Assembly (NCBI GenBank): GCA_029339505.1
Contig: JAQISU010000132.1
Location: forward strand, 3,959,501 to 4,023,500
Length of the DNA stretch: 64,000 nt
Origin: Unio delphinus
Lineage: Eukaryota > Mollusca > Bivalvia > Unionida > Unionidae
Direction of reading: 5' to 3'
Under the pieces are notes generated by a model, which saw only the letters and a program-made list of their open reading frames with translations, did no database searches and had not been told where the DNA came from. Position 1 is the stretch's first letter; each line of letters starts with the position of its first letter. Made by a program: the position numbers and the translations under genes. Positions 13,095 to 27,649 of this stretch are shown one piece after another.

Positions 13095-13746
13095 CTCAGT
13101 TTAACCAGCAGTTATTACAAAATGCATTTGTTGTTAATTGGACACAGTATTATTTCCAGATTAGGTTCCGATAATACGCTCTTCAGCACATGTAGGATAC
13201 CACCCGACTTGTCTGTAACATTTCATGTAATATCTGGAGCTCATGTGGTAACTTTTTTAAATCAGGATTTACCTGTTCCTATTCCAAATATAGTATTTGT
13301 TCAAATGGTGGAAAATGAGATTGGGATAAAATATCCTTCTGATACACATTGGAGGGATTTATGTTCATATTCCAGTCTGCGTTGCAATGGGAACAACTTG
13401 ATAGCGAATTTATTATTTTGCTATTCTACCTTCGTTCAAAACATTGCATCACTCGTCATAAACAATTTCAATGGCTAGACTAATTTTCTTACCGCGTTCA
13501 CTTCGGATTGACTTCAGTAGCTCTTCACCTAGTGTCGAGATAGGTCGTGTTTCACAGCTAGATTATTTACATAAAAAAGAAGTAAACCTAAAGCAAGAAA
13601 AATCGTACCATGGGCGATTCCATGGAAATTATATCAATTTTATAGTCAAACACATCACAGTGTATTTGGATGAACTATTTTGTGAGAACGTTTTAGTCGT
13701 ATTCAACAGAGAGGCTTTTAATTTCCACCAGACTCACTATTCATAA
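13095..13746 (+). pseudogene. Decayed SGNH-hydrolase-like ORF
   Basis: Two consecutive frames (13122-13478 and 13471-13746) together resemble an SGNH/GDSL-type esterase. The first opens with LLIGHSIISRLG, like block I with Ser in a GxS context, and has a later VQMVENEIG resembling the G-E-N-D block. The second frame has a weak C-terminal match and ends before a clear catalytic Asp-His block. Such domains occur as accessory ORFs in some non-LTR and tyrosine-recombinase retrotransposons. The frame break marks it as a relic. The identification is tentative. Confidence 0.4.
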
Positions 13747-13750
13747 ACAA

Positions 13751-14440
13751 ATCTACGAAGCCGCTAAGAAGAACATAACAAACATAGGTGCGATATTCAT
13801 CCTCATAATTCTTTATTTTTTGTGATACGAATTTCTTCCCATGCAATATATTGTGGTCAGTATATTTGGTTGTAAGAAGAACCCAAGAATATATACATGA
13901 AGAAACACAGATCACGGAAGATTTGTCACGTGTCCAGATCGACTCTATACTCAAAAACACGTGACTTGCCAGTGATCTTTAAGCGCGACCATTTTGCATT
14001 ACTCGGCACTGCATGTCTCGCAACAATTTTCTTGTGCTAACAGCTGGTCAAATTAGACATGTATTTTAAGACAATATGTACAATTTCTTTGTTGTTCTTT
14101 CAATTATTTTTTTTTAGGTGATCTTCTCATTTTTCTAGATTTCGACATTTCGTTCAAACATGTTGGACTTTCAATTGGCTTTTCAGTTTAATTTCCGTCT
14201 TGTAGACTTAAGCTGTTTCTTCCCCAAGATAAAGAATTAATTTTTTACCCTTATAATTCTTTTGTATTTGTTATCAATCTCTCATCACCATAAGAGGTCT
14301 CATAATCCTTCATATACAAGTATGCTACAATTGTTTCCCTTGATATTAGTTCCCTTGTTGGAATGTACAATGAGGGACTACTGTTATACCGTTATAATTC
14401 TTATGTATAATTCTAACAATAAAATTATTTATGTTTAAAG
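13751..14440. other. Gene-free stretch with an interspersed repeat
   Basis: This region resembles 21790-22200 over several hundred bases and ends in the CCCTTG-box core at 14327-14370. It is probably a copy of an unnamed non-coding mobile repeat. Confidence 0.5.
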
Positions 14441-16067
<1,627 letters not shown>

Positions 16068-16072
16068 GATAT

Positions 16073-16074
<2 letters not shown>

Positions 16075-16140
<66 letters not shown>

Positions 16141-17611
16141 CTTGACCTAGTGTGGTCGTTGAGGCACTGTGCTACTAAACATCTGACCAGTTTCCTCCAC
16201 TTGACTCGATCATGTGAGAATGATTGTGTCTCTGCAAAACTTTTCTTGGTCCATTCTGTGATGCTGTCACTCTACTTTTTTCTCTTTCTACCTCTTTTTC
16301 TACCACCTTGGACACTACCCTGCAGTACTGTCGTGGATAGATTGTTGGCTCTAGTGACATGGTCATACCACTTCAGCTTTCTCTTTTTGACAATGGTGAG
16401 GATGTCTTCATAATGGCCTACTTTGTGCCTGATGATGTTGCGCACTTCTACATTTGTGATGTGGTCCATGTAAGAGATGCCAAGGATGGTTCTGTAGTAT
16501 CTCATTTCAAGTGCCTGAATTCTTCGTTGTAATTCTGCTGTCATAGTCCATGGCTAAAAGGAATACAAAAAGACTGAGATGGCTAGTGCTCTCAATAGTC
16601 TGATTTTAATTTTTAGACAGATGTTCTTGTCTCTCCAGATGGGTCTTAGCTTTGACATAGCTGCCGTTGTTTGTGCTGCTCGTGACAAAATGTCTGCTCT
16701 TGATCCCTCTTCAGTGATTATGGAACCAAGATATTTGAACTGGCCCACTGTTTCCAGTTCTTGTCCTATGACTTTAATCTTGGCTGAGATTTGTTTGACA
16801 CTATTTATCATCAGCTTTGTCTTCTCGGCACTTATCTACATGTCAAATATGGAAGATGTTTCATCCCGGTTCTTCACTAAGGTGGCAAAGCTCATCTTCA
16901 CTGCCTGCCAGCCCATCAATGTCGTCTGCAAAGCGGAGGTTGGTGGTGTTACGCCCTCCAATGCTAACTGTCCAACAGTGGTTTTCCAGGGCTTTGCTCA
17001 TAATGCGCTCTAAGTAGATGTTGAAAAGCGTGGGTGACAGGAGACAGCCTTGCCATACTCCAACTGTTGTCTTGAACCAGTCACCCACAGAACCTTGAGC
17101 AATTACTGCACTGGTAGCCTTGGCGTACAACTGCTTGATGGTGTTGGTCAACTTTTGACCCATGTTGTACTTCTTCATTGTGACCCACAATGCCTCATGC
17201 CACACTCTATCAAAAGACTTTTTGAAATATATGAACACATGATAGATGTATTGTTGACTTTGTGAGTACTTTTCACACAGAACCCTAAGATTGAAAATTT
17301 GCTCTTTTGTGCTTCTTCCACTCCAAAACCCTGCCTGTTCTTCAGCGATTATTTCTTCTGCTTGTGGATTCAGTCTGTTAAAGATGATCTTCATAATCAC
17401 TTTACTAGCATGGCTGATCAAACTGATAGTTTTGTAATTTTGGCACAGCTGGAGATTGCCTTTTTGGGGGAGTGTTATAATCAGTGATTGGGTCCGCTGT
17501 GTTGGCCATTCACCTGTCTGCCAGATCTTGTTGCAGATTTTTGTTAGTAAATCTATCACTGATTCACCATCATTCTTGATAAGTTCAGTTCGGATGTTGT
17601 ATACTCCAGGT
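16075..17611 (-). mobile_element. 5'-truncated RTE-like LINE nested in LINE A
   Basis: It is inserted antisense in LINE A. The 8-bp motif TGATATAT flanks both sides (16067-16074 and 17612-17619) as target duplication. The 3' end carries a (GAT)n tail, seen as (ATC)n at 16075-16138, as expected for RTE elements with simple-repeat tails. Rejoining the LINE A flanks gives a continuous NLTDIYRQLN reading. The copy starts inside the RT domain. Confidence 0.85.
16272..17611 (-). pseudogene. RTE reverse transcriptase and C-terminal region
   Basis: Minus-strand frames carry RT motifs: the ISPGVYNIRTELIK start, an AGF-like block (EEQAGFWSGRSTKEQIF), motif A FKKSFDRVWH, motif B VWQGCLLSPTLFNIYLE and motif C RFADDIDGL. 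A second frame (16554-16811) has the FKYLGSIITEEG block and a third (16272-16544) the C-terminal MTAELQRRIQALEMRYYR region, both typical of RTE-clade proteins. Frame changes separate the three, so the gene is dead. Confidence 0.88.
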
Positions 17612-18345
17612 GATATATACAGACAATTAAATATACTAAGGGTGGAATACACTTATTTATATAAAGAAAAAAAAGGGAGTAGAATAGAAAAATTTTGGGG
17701 CACATCATTAGGAACAAATATGTACATAAAAGCAGGGATACTAGAATACAAAATTTCGGACCATAAACTAATCTTTGTTGAGATAGGAAAAAATATAAGA
17801 ACAAAATGGGGAGGGGTTCATGGAAATAAAACAATAAAATGGAAAATGAAGATTTTGGGAAGGAAATAAAAAGGGAAATATCAAATTTAAAAATCAAGGG
17901 AATTTAGATATAATACAAGAATGGGATAATTTTAAAAAAAACATTTTCAAAAAGGCAGCAATTTTTCATTCAAAAGTAAAGGATAGGAAGATTAACTTAG
18001 AAATAGAAGCTCTTGAAAATTATATAACAACAATAACAATACAGAACACAATCAAACACTAGAAGAAAGAATAATAAAATTAAAAAAAGAATACCAAAAA
18101 GGAAGGGACATAAAAGCAGGGAAATTTACATACTTATATTAAAATGCAGAAGGTCTTAATACAAGGGAGGTATTAAGAAGAGGGGGTGAAAAAACATTAG
18201 AATCTTTAAATATAGGGAGGGAAATATCGACTGACAAAACTGAAATACTTGAATATGTACAAAATTACTACAAAGACCAATATACTTCACAGAACATAGA
18301 AGACGAAGATATAGATACTTACTGTAGACGAACTGCGAGAAAATA
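17612..18345 (+). mobile_element. L1/Tx1-like LINE A, continuation
   Basis: It continues the endonuclease domain beyond the RTE insertion (AGILEYKISDHKLIFVEI, the C-terminal SDH motif) and then the region before RT, including NAEGLNTREVLRR and a YVQNYYKDQYTSQ stretch. It stops before the RT motifs, so the copy is 3'-truncated or rearranged. Confidence 0.75.
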
Positions 18346-19560
18346 ACCTCAGAACATAGAGGCATATGTGAGGAATTTATCTGTATTTATGTAAAAATAG
18401 GGGAACACATAAGATAGAATGGGGGATACAAGGACATCAGGTGGAGAAGTACTAGTAAAGAAAACATGGGGCTAAATAACATGGCGACACGCGAAGTGAT
18501 CAGGCCCGTGGAAGAGCTGGGGGGAAAAACTCACCAAGAGAAGGAATAAGCACAACAACACAGTTCACACGCTAGTTAGCTTTAGTTAAGAAACGTGTTT
18601 CCCAACAAAGCATGCTATCATATAGTCTGGTTCCCTGCTTAGTATGCTCCCATGTGTTACTATAACCCACTGTTTGATCAAAGTATTCATTTGGCACGTG
18701 ATGGGCTAGATGTAAATAGAAATGATGCATATTTATTAGAAACAGCATTGAAGTCATTTATTGTTGATATGGACATGGTGCAGATAACTAGTGCTGACAA
18801 ATTATATTCTTCGGACCTATATGTCTTATGCAGATGCAGTATGGCATTTTCCATCCAGAGAGAAACTTAAGTCGACTGATTACAAAGATAAGGTGATTAA
18901 CAAACATTTAGTTTTTACTTAAAATCTAAACTTGCTTTCAACATGAATACGGTCACTTAGTCATATCAGTTTATATTCTGTAAGGGTCTTTGGTAATTTG
19001 TCCATTACATTTTTTCTTTCAATGGCATCTCCATATGGGCAATATGTCCCCTTCATGTTTTTCTTTCAAAGTGATAGGTTTAGTTATTGATGTGCTTATT
19101 ATTTACTTAAGAGTAATTGGATGAACAAAGTACAGATTTATGTTTAAATTGAAATACAACCCATGTGTGCAGTCATCATTATAATAATGTTCGCATATTC
19201 TTATGGGTTTGTTTTTTCATCGTGAAAGCCGTACTTATTTTTAGTTATAATTCACGAAAATTGATAACGCGACCAATGATATTCTGAATTAAAACGGTAG
19301 TTAACTATTGTAATATTAAACAAAATAAAATGTCATTAATAGTGCTGAAATGAAATGTGAAATGAATTACTAGGAATGGTTAAAGTATATATACACTACT
19401 AACCGGATAACACAATACTATATTTATAGTAGCACACATCTCAATGGCAAAAGGAACCGGCTTGTATGTAAAACCACATTGTCCAATGAAAACCGTCGTT
19501 TGTACCAAACACATTTGCATATCTACTGGCAGGATTCTCCCATATGCTATATGCAAAACA
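18346..19560. other. Gene-free stretch
   Basis: No domain was recognised in the small ORFs at 18572-18757 (minus) and 18652-18870 (plus). Confidence 0.5.
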
Positions 19561-19949
19561 ATCAACTAAAAACACACTACCCTCTTGAAAAGGAAACAAA
19601 TACAAACAAAATATATACAATATCATCTACTTGTAATATTACAAACCGAAAAATCACACATAAAGCAACCCCCCCCCCCCCAACCCAAAAAAAAGCAAAA
19701 AAAAAAAAAAAAAAAAAAAAAACAAACAACATTCTAAATTTCTAAATAAATTTGGAAATAGTAAAAAGAAAGGATAAATTTAAATTACTATCAGTCAACG
19801 GTCTTGAATTTAAAAAAGACAAAGTACAAATCAAATTAGCTAATTCTTACTACATTATATGCATTCAGGAAGTACATAGCATCACACAAAGAAGAATTTA
19901 TAGAAGAAATACGAATAACGAACATTTTTATGCGAGTAAAGTAATCTGA
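19561..19949 (+). mobile_element. L1/Tx1-like LINE B fragment
   Basis: A C-run and A-run (19669-19722) encode a lysine-rich tail like that of LINE D, followed by the ORF2 start with LLSVNGLEF and YIICIQEVHS, the first two endonuclease motifs. The fragment ends abruptly where a Gypsy-like leader begins. Confidence 0.7.
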
Positions 19950-20760
19950 GCATATATTGAATAGAGCGATAATTTTATTATTATTATAAGAAAGGATCAG
20001 AGTAAATCAAGTCATTGTCTGCTATATTTGTATACATGAATATTGTGCATGCAAATTTCTTGCCAGTTTTTTTTCTTCATATTGCGATAAAAATATTGTA
20101 ATAACTGAGACACGTACCTTTGTTGTGAGGTCATTCTAAAATTGTATAGAAGCGGTATTGCCTAGGTATTTTCTTGTGAGAAGAGAAAATTTAGGCAGGT
20201 ACTGTATTCGGAAGCCATAAATTTTACATCTTGTTAGGAGAGCTCACTTTACTCATTTGGGGAGGAAAGTTCCCCGCTGCGTGGAGCTGGTGTTTATTGA
20301 TTTTGCCTGTTTAAGAGAGGCGGACTGACCCGAGTCAGGTCATTCTAGGAGAGTTTAATAAGTTACAGTATAAAAGCTATTTTCAGATAGGTAATTCACA
20401 TTTGTTGTGTTAAGTAAGTTAGCGACTTACTGTAGTTCTAAAAAGTCATTATGGCGACAGACAGACAATCATTACGAGAACTTAAATCCATTGGCAAGGA
20501 CGAATTAGGTTACGACGGAGAGAAACTTGCGGAATTTATAGAGCGTAGTCTTAGAGAACACAAGCAGCAGTTAGCAGCTGAACGAGAGAAAGAGAAAGAA
20601 GGACAAGCCATGGAACAAGCAGCTCAGCTTGAACTAGCCAGGTTACAGGCTGAAGAGAAAGCTAGGGAAATGGTCCATGTGTTAGCCAAGTACTGAAGAA
20701 AGTGGAACGAATTTAGATCTGGATGGATTCCTTAGGATCCGACCTAATAATTTTTACGTA
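19950..20760 (+). mobile_element. Truncated Gypsy-like element: leader plus gag start
   Basis: About 500 bp of leader similar in part to 63208-63694 (for example GTATAC...GCATGCAAAT and GGGCAG-TACTGTATT) precede a gag-like ORF. No LTR is seen upstream, since LINE B abuts directly, and downstream gag and pol are missing. Confidence 0.6.
20451..20696 (+). CDS. Truncated gag-like protein
   Basis: 81 codons from ATG. The start MATDRQSLRELKSIGKDELG is nearly the same as that at 63695 (MATDRQLIKEFKSIGKDELG), which follows a complete LTR and primer-binding site, so this is the N-terminus of a Gypsy-like gag. A charged coiled-coil helix (EREKEKEGQAMEQAAQLELA) follows. The ORF stops after VHVLAKY, long before any capsid or zinc-knuckle region, so it is a broken copy. 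Confidence 0.7.
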   Translation: MATDRQSLRELKSIGKDELGYDGEKLAEFIERSLREHKQQLAAEREKEKEGQAMEQAAQLELARLQAEEKAREMVHVLAKY

Positions 20761-20924
20761 TTTTCTTTTAAGATTAAAAAAAAAATCCGGCTTCCAAATA
20801 GTTTGAACAAATATTCATTCTCTGATTTAGAGGACTAAAACACAAAATATGTACGTTATATTGTTTCCATTGTACTAGTTGAGAAAATACCGTCTAACGT
20901 TAAAAATCAATTACATTTACTTAC

Positions 20925-21190
20925 ATCCACGGTTGAACATACCCTAAAATCCACGGTGAAATCATCAATTACATCGAAGTTGAAATCATCAATTACATCG
21001 AAGTTGAAATCATCAATTACATGAAAGTTAAAATCATCAGTAACATCTAATGTGAAATCATCAATTACATCGAAGGATAAATCATCAATAACATTTAAAA
21101 AAGTCATCAATTACATCGAAGGAGAAATCATCATATACGTCTAATACGAAACCATTAATTACACGTCTAGTAAAATCAACTCTTACATCA
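20925..21190. repeat. ~24-bp minisatellite (ATCATCAATTACATCGAAG)
   Basis: About ten degenerate copies of a 24-25 bp unit. The minus-strand ORF made of DVIDDFNF repeats is a by-product. Confidence 0.9.
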
Positions 21191-21289
21191 AAGGATACAT
21201 TTTTTGTTGTCTTAAATTTTGATACGAGAAAAGTCTTTTATAATCATTATCACGAATTTCAGAATTACATTTGTTTAGGACAAAACTAT

Positions 21290-21505
21290 AGTATAAGGGT
21301 GTTTGGGATGTAGACAGTACAAATGTAGAGCGGTGGGTATGATATAGACGGAAATATGGTGGAGTTGTTGGTGGGATGTAGACGGAAAAAAGGTTGAGTT
21401 GTGGGTAGGAGGTAGAGGGAACTAAGGTAGAGGGGTGAGCAGGATGTAGATGAAACTAATGTAGAGGGGTGGTCAGGATATAGACGGAACAAAGGTAGAT
21501 GTGTT
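21290..21505. repeat. ~33-bp degenerate minisatellite
   Basis: Six or so copies of a unit with GGGATGTAGACGGAAC and AAGGTAGAG blocks. Confidence 0.85.
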
Positions 21506-21632
21506 TATGGGATATATAGTATTGGGTTTTTATATGTAGGACATGTGGGTAATTGGTATTTATTCAGTCTGAATAAAATGATATAATGTTTCTTTGAAAG
21601 ATTAGTAGTTGTTTATTAGAAGTCTTTACACA

Positions 21633-21634
21633 CA

Positions 21635-21696
<62 letters not shown>
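21633..21696. repeat. (CA)n microsatellite
   Basis: Pure CA tract. A (GT)n tract follows at 22031-22063 within a copy of the CCCTTG-box repeat region. Confidence 0.95.
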
Positions 21697-21699
<3 letters not shown>

Positions 21700-21789
21700 G
21701 TTTTGGTAGAATAATTACCCGGGAAGAACCACTGACTTACAGAAGCTTTCACATATGCCCACGTTGTCCGACACAAGTTTGAACCCACG

Positions 21790-22027
21790 TAATTTGTCAA
21801 TAACGCTTAAAGACGAGCGCCTTGCACCACTCGGTCGATGATTAAAGACGAGCATCTTACACCACTCTCAACGATTTTATTGGGCTGCCAGCAGTGCAGA
21901 ATAGACATATATTTTTAAAAATCATTTTAAGACTTGTCTTATATTCGTTGTTCTTAATGGGTATATTCTTCTCGTTTCGAGATTTCGTTAAAAAATGCTG
22001 GAACTTCACTTGGCTGCTGAGAAAGAG

Positions 22028-22064
<37 letters not shown>

Positions 22065-22200
22065 CTTCAAGAGTTCATAAACAATTTTGTTTTTGTGCCG
22101 TTATCTATCTCTCATCTTAACAATACAGCTTGTAGGGCATCAGATCTAAAATAGCACGATTGTTTCCCTTGAAATTATTTCCCTTATTGAATATTATCAA
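21790..22200 (+). repeat. Unnamed interspersed repeat copy
   Basis: It resembles 13985-14370 in order of landmarks (AGACATGTATTTT-like, TTGTTCTT, CTCGTTTCGAGATTTCG, CTCTCATC) and ends in the CCCTTG-box core at 22155-22190. It is non-coding. Confidence 0.5.
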
Positions 22201-22543
22201 TTATCCTGAAGAATTAACTTCATTTTGCGTTATAAGAAAACCTTACAAACAGCAATTTTAATTTAAACATGAAATATCCTATTTGTATTTTATATGTAGA
22301 AAATGTATAAAAATTTAAAACAACTTAATGATTCTATAATATTTTAAAACTACCATATTAAATTTAGTTTCTTACGTTTTATAAATTGAAAAAGGCTGTT
22401 TATTTACCACGTTTTCGCGCCGAAACTGAATTTCGATCAAGGTTGTTATTTTATTATTTTTGTAGGATTGATGACCGTAATTAAATCTAACCAGAGCATG
22501 AGGAAAATAAATGAAAGAGACTACCCAAAAGTTTTTGGGAAAT

Positions 22544-22985
22544 TAAATGATTTTAGAGGACAGAAAATTAAACATACCTAGAAAAAAGAATAGAAATCGA
22601 AATTTAAAAAACTTAAAAGTAAAGAAATCAAATTATTAATAGAAAGCAAAACATGCTTGACTATATTAAATAATTTTATAGGTGAGAAAATTTAACATAT
22701 CTATAACATAGGCAATAGGATTTACAAGAGATGAAATTAAAAAAGGAAAGAAAAAAAATATATCACAAAATTAAAAGTAAACAATCAAATTATTAATAGA
22801 AAACAAAACATACTTTACTATATTAAATAATTTTATAGGAGAGAAAATTTAACATATCTATAACATAGGCAATAGGATTTACAAGAGATGAAATCAAAAA
22901 AGGAAAAGAAAAAAATATATCACAAAATTAAAAGTAAACAATCAAATTATTAATATAAAACATAACATACTTGACTACATTAAAA
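22544..22985. repeat. ~160-bp tandem duplication within LINE C
   Basis: Nearly three copies of an AT-rich unit with GAGAAAATTTAACATATC and CAATAGGATTTACAAGAG. The first copy is the most diverged. Confidence 0.85.
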
Positions 22986-23142
22986 CCTTCTATCAAAATA
23001 TATACACATCCCAAAACTTACCAGAAGAAGAAATAATACTTGTACTGAAACATTACACTTCCAGATATAAAGGGAAATGACAAAAACTTGTGTGAAGAAA
23101 TGGTTTCTGAAAGCGAAATGGAAGAAACTATACAAGATCGAA

Positions 23143-23394
23143 GGGGCCACGAATACCGAGTGGTCTAAAGCGCTCTCTGTACAGGATTACTGTCATCTCA
23201 CCTCTGTCTGCGAGGGTTCGAGTCTAAGATTCGGCTAATGTGGGTATGTGAGTAAGTTTGCCGGTAGCTTCTCGTAGGTCGGTGGTTCTTTCCGGGGTTT
23301 TTACCGGGTTCTTCCTCCACCAATAATACTGGCCGCCATGTATAGCCAGCCTATTGTGTGCTGAAAAATGGCGTTAAACCCAACAACAACATAA
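23143..23394 (+). mobile_element. tRNA-headed SINE, family A
   Basis: A tRNA-Leu-like head (ACCGAGTGGTCTAAAGCG A-box; GGGTTCGAGTC B-box) is followed by a body ending GGCGTTAAACCCAACAACAAC. Perfect 9-bp target duplications AAGATCGAA lie at 23134-23142 and 23395-23403. It is inserted in LINE C just before the SPGLDG motif. Related copies lie at 48878 and 52991. Confidence 0.9.
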
Positions 23395-23970
23395 AAGATC
23401 GAATCAAAAGAATAGATCACCAGGACTAGATGGCTTAACTGCTGAATTTTATGAAACTTTTAGAAGTACAATAACACCTTTAATAAAATCATTATTTGAT
23501 GGTATTTTCAATATGAAAGAAATTGCTGAGAGCATGAAGACAGGCTGAATTACACTTTTATAGAAAAACAAAGGAGAAATTACTGACTTAACAATTTGGA
23601 GACCCATTTCACTTTTAAATCTAGACTATAGGATATTAAGTATGATTTTAGCTAACAGAATCAAAACAACGTTTAGTGACATCATTAATACAAACCAGAC
23701 ATGTGGAGAAGAGGAAAGAAACATAAATAACCCAGTATATTATATATCTTAAAACAATTATTATATACATGAATCTAGAAACATCAATGGCGCACTAATC
23801 TATTAAATCAAGAAAAAGCATTTGATAGAGTAGAAATGAACTTATTTTTATTTTAAAAAATGGCTTTGGAAACAAATTTTAACAATGGGTGAAGATGCTA
23901 TATAAAAATATCCAATCAATATTGCTAAACAACACAGTCACCCCTACAAACATAAGAACAATGACTAAAT

Positions 23971-25957
23971 ATAAGAAATGTCACACTTACAAACTGAAAT
24001 CAGTGACTGAAATCCAGAAATGGAGTGCTAAAAATGCAGTCATACAGATTTCATGGTAAATAACTTGCAGAACTGCAATAAATTCCCCTGGCCACCTGCT
24101 CAAAACAGGGTTTCAATGTGTTGCAATTATATTTTTACACAATCAGCAGACATGTGGCTCTAATGGGTGTTAAGCAAACACGTTCTAAGGGTCGTTAATC
24201 CAAAGAGAATACTCCTACGAGATAGTTCCGTGGCTGCAGAAAAACTCCTAATTCGAAAATCTTACAACACAACAAATACACCATAGGAAATTAAAGCATG
24301 CGCCAAGGTGCATACACTACCAGAGTTTCCAATGAAAACTTAAGGTCACACACTCTCCCCCACCCCCTCAACATGCATCTACTTATAAAGCAAGAACACA
24401 CACACTTAGAACGAACAAATATCTTACCTAATTCGGCCTTTTTTATTTTCAAAAGTACACTAAGATCTTAATTAACTCCTAGCAAGATGTAACTAATGAC
24501 AGTTGACACAGATAATGCTGTCTGTACGAAACAGACCAACATGGCTCTGGCAAAGTCGCTCAGAGACTCTAATATATACATAAAATGGGAAAGGAATTTG
24601 GCCTCGTGACATATAGTCTCTGGGGTTGACATTACCTAACCCAAGTTCTAGCAAAGAGGGTGCGTGCCTAACCATAAGATCCTTTGGACAAGGGCACGCA
24701 CTCTGAGAAGTGCCAACATTTCGGTCGAATCTATTGAATAACTATTAATTCTAGCCAGGTAGCCATTAAGCCATTAGTTAAGTTTACGACACATCGTGCA
24801 GGAGGTGGGGGGGGGGGGGGGCGCCTGGAAAGGCTTGGATACAACCGTACTAATTAACATGTTGTGTATACAGGAGTCAGTACTGACCGACGTGACCTGG
24901 TGAAAGTTTCATTTTATCACGAAAATGTCAGGATTGATAGGGAACAGAGAATTGTTACTTAAAACCAAAGCGTGCTGATGTAAGCGATTTTTAAAGGAAA
25001 GCGCCAGAAAATATATTTGTTCTGATTGGTCACTGTTGAATAAGGGGTGTGTTTTACACGAGAAAACCTCTAGAATATAATATCTTACTAGCTGAATGAT
25101 ACTTCAATCTTCTGATTTTGCAAGAAAGCTAGTGTAGAATTACTACTATTTTTGGAATAAGGATTCCGGAGCGTATTTTAGAAAAGTACCTCCGTAACAG
25201 TAGACCAGGGAAAAACCGCCAAAACCAACGGTTGAGAGACGCACCAAAAACACGAGGAAGGAAAATAGCTTTTATTTGGAAAGACGTGCAGTACCGAAAT
25301 AGAGGACGTACAAGCACGGGAAAAGGGGATTGTGAAGGAGAAATTGCGAGGTGTATACATTGATACAGAGGGCAAGCCTGAGTTCAAACGGAACATCCAC
25401 GAGGAAAAGTATCTCGGGGGACAGTAACTTCCAGAACAACAGGTTATGAAAATCGAACAAAGTGGATGAATTTGCTTGAACACTCGATACTGTGACGAAT
25501 TTAACTATCAGTAATAAAACGGCTAAATTTGTTTAATTCTATACCGTGCAATTATACCGTGGGCGGTCATCTCTAAAATAACGAGTATCAGAGGGGAGTG
25601 AGCTATAGTGTTATTATTATATGTTGTGCAATACCTCTTGACATATTGGGACATAATACTTACCCTTAGACAAGTGGGGCTTATACAGTATTATACGAAT
25701 AACGCTCATGACCCGCGAGAATCTGACACACTCCTAATGCTAATAAGGAATAATACAATTTCTAAATTCATTTGATGAACAAAACCAAAAGAAACCCTTC
25801 GAAAACATTTTACTAACCACAAAACATAATAACATCTTAGGGAGAGACAGGGAAACCATACACCACAGAAAACAAGGCTGTCACCTTTAGGTCCAAACAA
25901 TCTAATGTGATGGGGAGGGCCGAAGGGTTTCAACTAAGGCTATTTTTTTTTGTTTTA
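23971..25957. other. Gene-free stretch
   Basis: No protein domain was recognised. A G-run lies at about 24808-24821. ORFs at 25178-25483 and 25706-25933 (minus) have no family features. Parts could be an unrecognised LTR. Confidence 0.4.
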
Positions 25958-25998
25958 TTGTAGTTCATCCTCGATGACCCTAATTAAATCAGATTTGA

Positions 25999-26343
25999 TT
26001 GAGCAAGGAGAGAATGCCACTAAAGGGGACAGGAGGAACACATCAAAGGAAAGGAAATAGGAACTATTTCGCAAGGAAAGGAAACAATCCTGGAGGGACA
26101 CTGCTAGACAACCACAAGATTCTATTATTGAAAGGAAAGGAATTTCACCTCTTTGTAAACCATCTGCCTATTATGTTACATATCATCCACACAAAACAAC
26201 TTCAACTAGACATTTACTTGTTTCATTCTTGCAAACTCATAGCTGTTAAGATGGACATGACTAGTGCTAGAAATAGCACTGCCCATGTTGATAGTATAAT
26301 CAGGGAATACTTTCACCTTGAAATGAAAGAAATCCCTCAGTGA
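25999..26343 (+). pseudogene. LINE D ORF1 relic
   Basis: 114 open codons with LFVNHLPIMLHIIHTKQLQL and KMDMTSARNSTAHVDSI. Its position upstream of a zinc-knuckle relic and ORF2 suggests an L1-type ORF1. It is separated from the next relic (26646-26884) by stops and frame changes. No catalytic role is expected; ORF1 proteins bind element RNA. Confidence 0.5.
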
Positions 26344-27649
26344 AGACTCCTTAACGCTTTTTGACCAAAACATGATAAAGCATTGGATCTGTCGCAAATG
26401 ACCGCCCAACAGTGCTACAGGTCCTGGCAGAACTTACAACAAGGGGAATAAAACCCAGTCAGACTGACACTTTCACCACACCTCGGAAGAGGTATGTACT
26501 TGCTATATCCAACTGAACCCTAACCCCTCATGAAGGAGGGTAACCTCATGATAAGGAGATGTAGTGGTTGGGGTGACCCCTCCCTCCCCTGTCACCAAAC
26601 TTATTTAGAAAATCTACATCGATATGTACGTATGAAACTATCCATTTGAGATACACCTTAAAGATTTTGAGAGAAAAAAAGCAAATTAAAGCAATCTCTA
26701 CAAGAAGAGATACGTACAAAGCTTTAGCAGGTGTACACAATGGTACATTGATGGCGAGGGTAGAGGCTCAAAAAGCCAACACCATACCATTAATCTTCAA
26801 AATACAAGGCATTGTTATCACAACATGTTTCCCTAATTGTCAATTAACCTGACCGTGTCTGGACTGCGGAAAACATGGGCACAAATAATGAAACTATCCC
26901 CAGCACAAAAAACCCAACTCCTACCACCGCCACCAATGACAACAATATTACCACTTCACAACAAGCTCCTCAATCCTATGAAAAGACAGTTGCTAAACCA
27001 ACACCAATTAGCTTAGGAACCCTTCAACATTACAATAATCACTTGAGGACACTAATACCCAATAACCAGCAGCAACAACAACACAGGATACAAAACACTA
27101 TCCCTGTCACAACATCACCAGCTTACAGTAATAACAGCACAAAAACAAGCAATGATGTTTCCCATAATAACGGTCTAACTGAATCCGAAACAGTGCCAGA
27201 AACAAAACACACAGACATAGACAATGCAAATAGCACCACCACCATAATCAAACACAGAACAACACCAACACTAGAACCAGAATAAATCAGACACAAAGAT
27301 AAACTTTGCTCCAAGCATCCAAAAGAAAAAAAAAAAAAAAAAAAAAAAAAAAAACAGGGAAAAAAAACCTGACAGGTGACCACGAATCTTCAGATACAAA
27401 CACAATCCAACCAATGATAAGGGAGACAAATCACCTCTTATCTCCCTCCTTCAACCTGACAACATCCAAACATACACTACTACTGCTAAGAAAAGTGACC
27501 ACCACAATACTAAAACACAACAGAACAGCACAAAGGTCAACCAAGCGCTCTCAAAAGAAGGAAACAGTATGTAATATAACTTTTTGACTAATACCAGGTA
27601 ACCCAATACACGAACTTTCCGACTAAACAATAATTCAAACCAAACGAAA

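Larger units (their letters stand above)
22460..23970 (+). mobile_element. L1/Tx1-like LINE C, internally deleted
   Basis: It starts with GATGACCGTAATTAAATC, close to the start of LINE D (GATGACCCTAATTAAATC at about 25975). An AT-rich tandem duplication follows, then the RT region: SPGLDGLTAEFYETF, WRPISLLNLDYRILS, NRIKTTFSDIINTNQTCG. Stops and frameshifts are frequent, and a SINE splits it at 23143. Confidence 0.8.

Noticed and set aside
16579..17869. Plus-strand ORFs over the RTE element
   Set aside because: They are antisense to clear RT motifs on the minus strand or read across element borders.
23143..23225. Functional tRNA-Leu gene
   Set aside because: Only the A and B boxes fit; the cloverleaf stems do not close well and a SINE body and target duplications flank it. 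The same applies at 7668-7724, 48715-48788 and 52991-53070.
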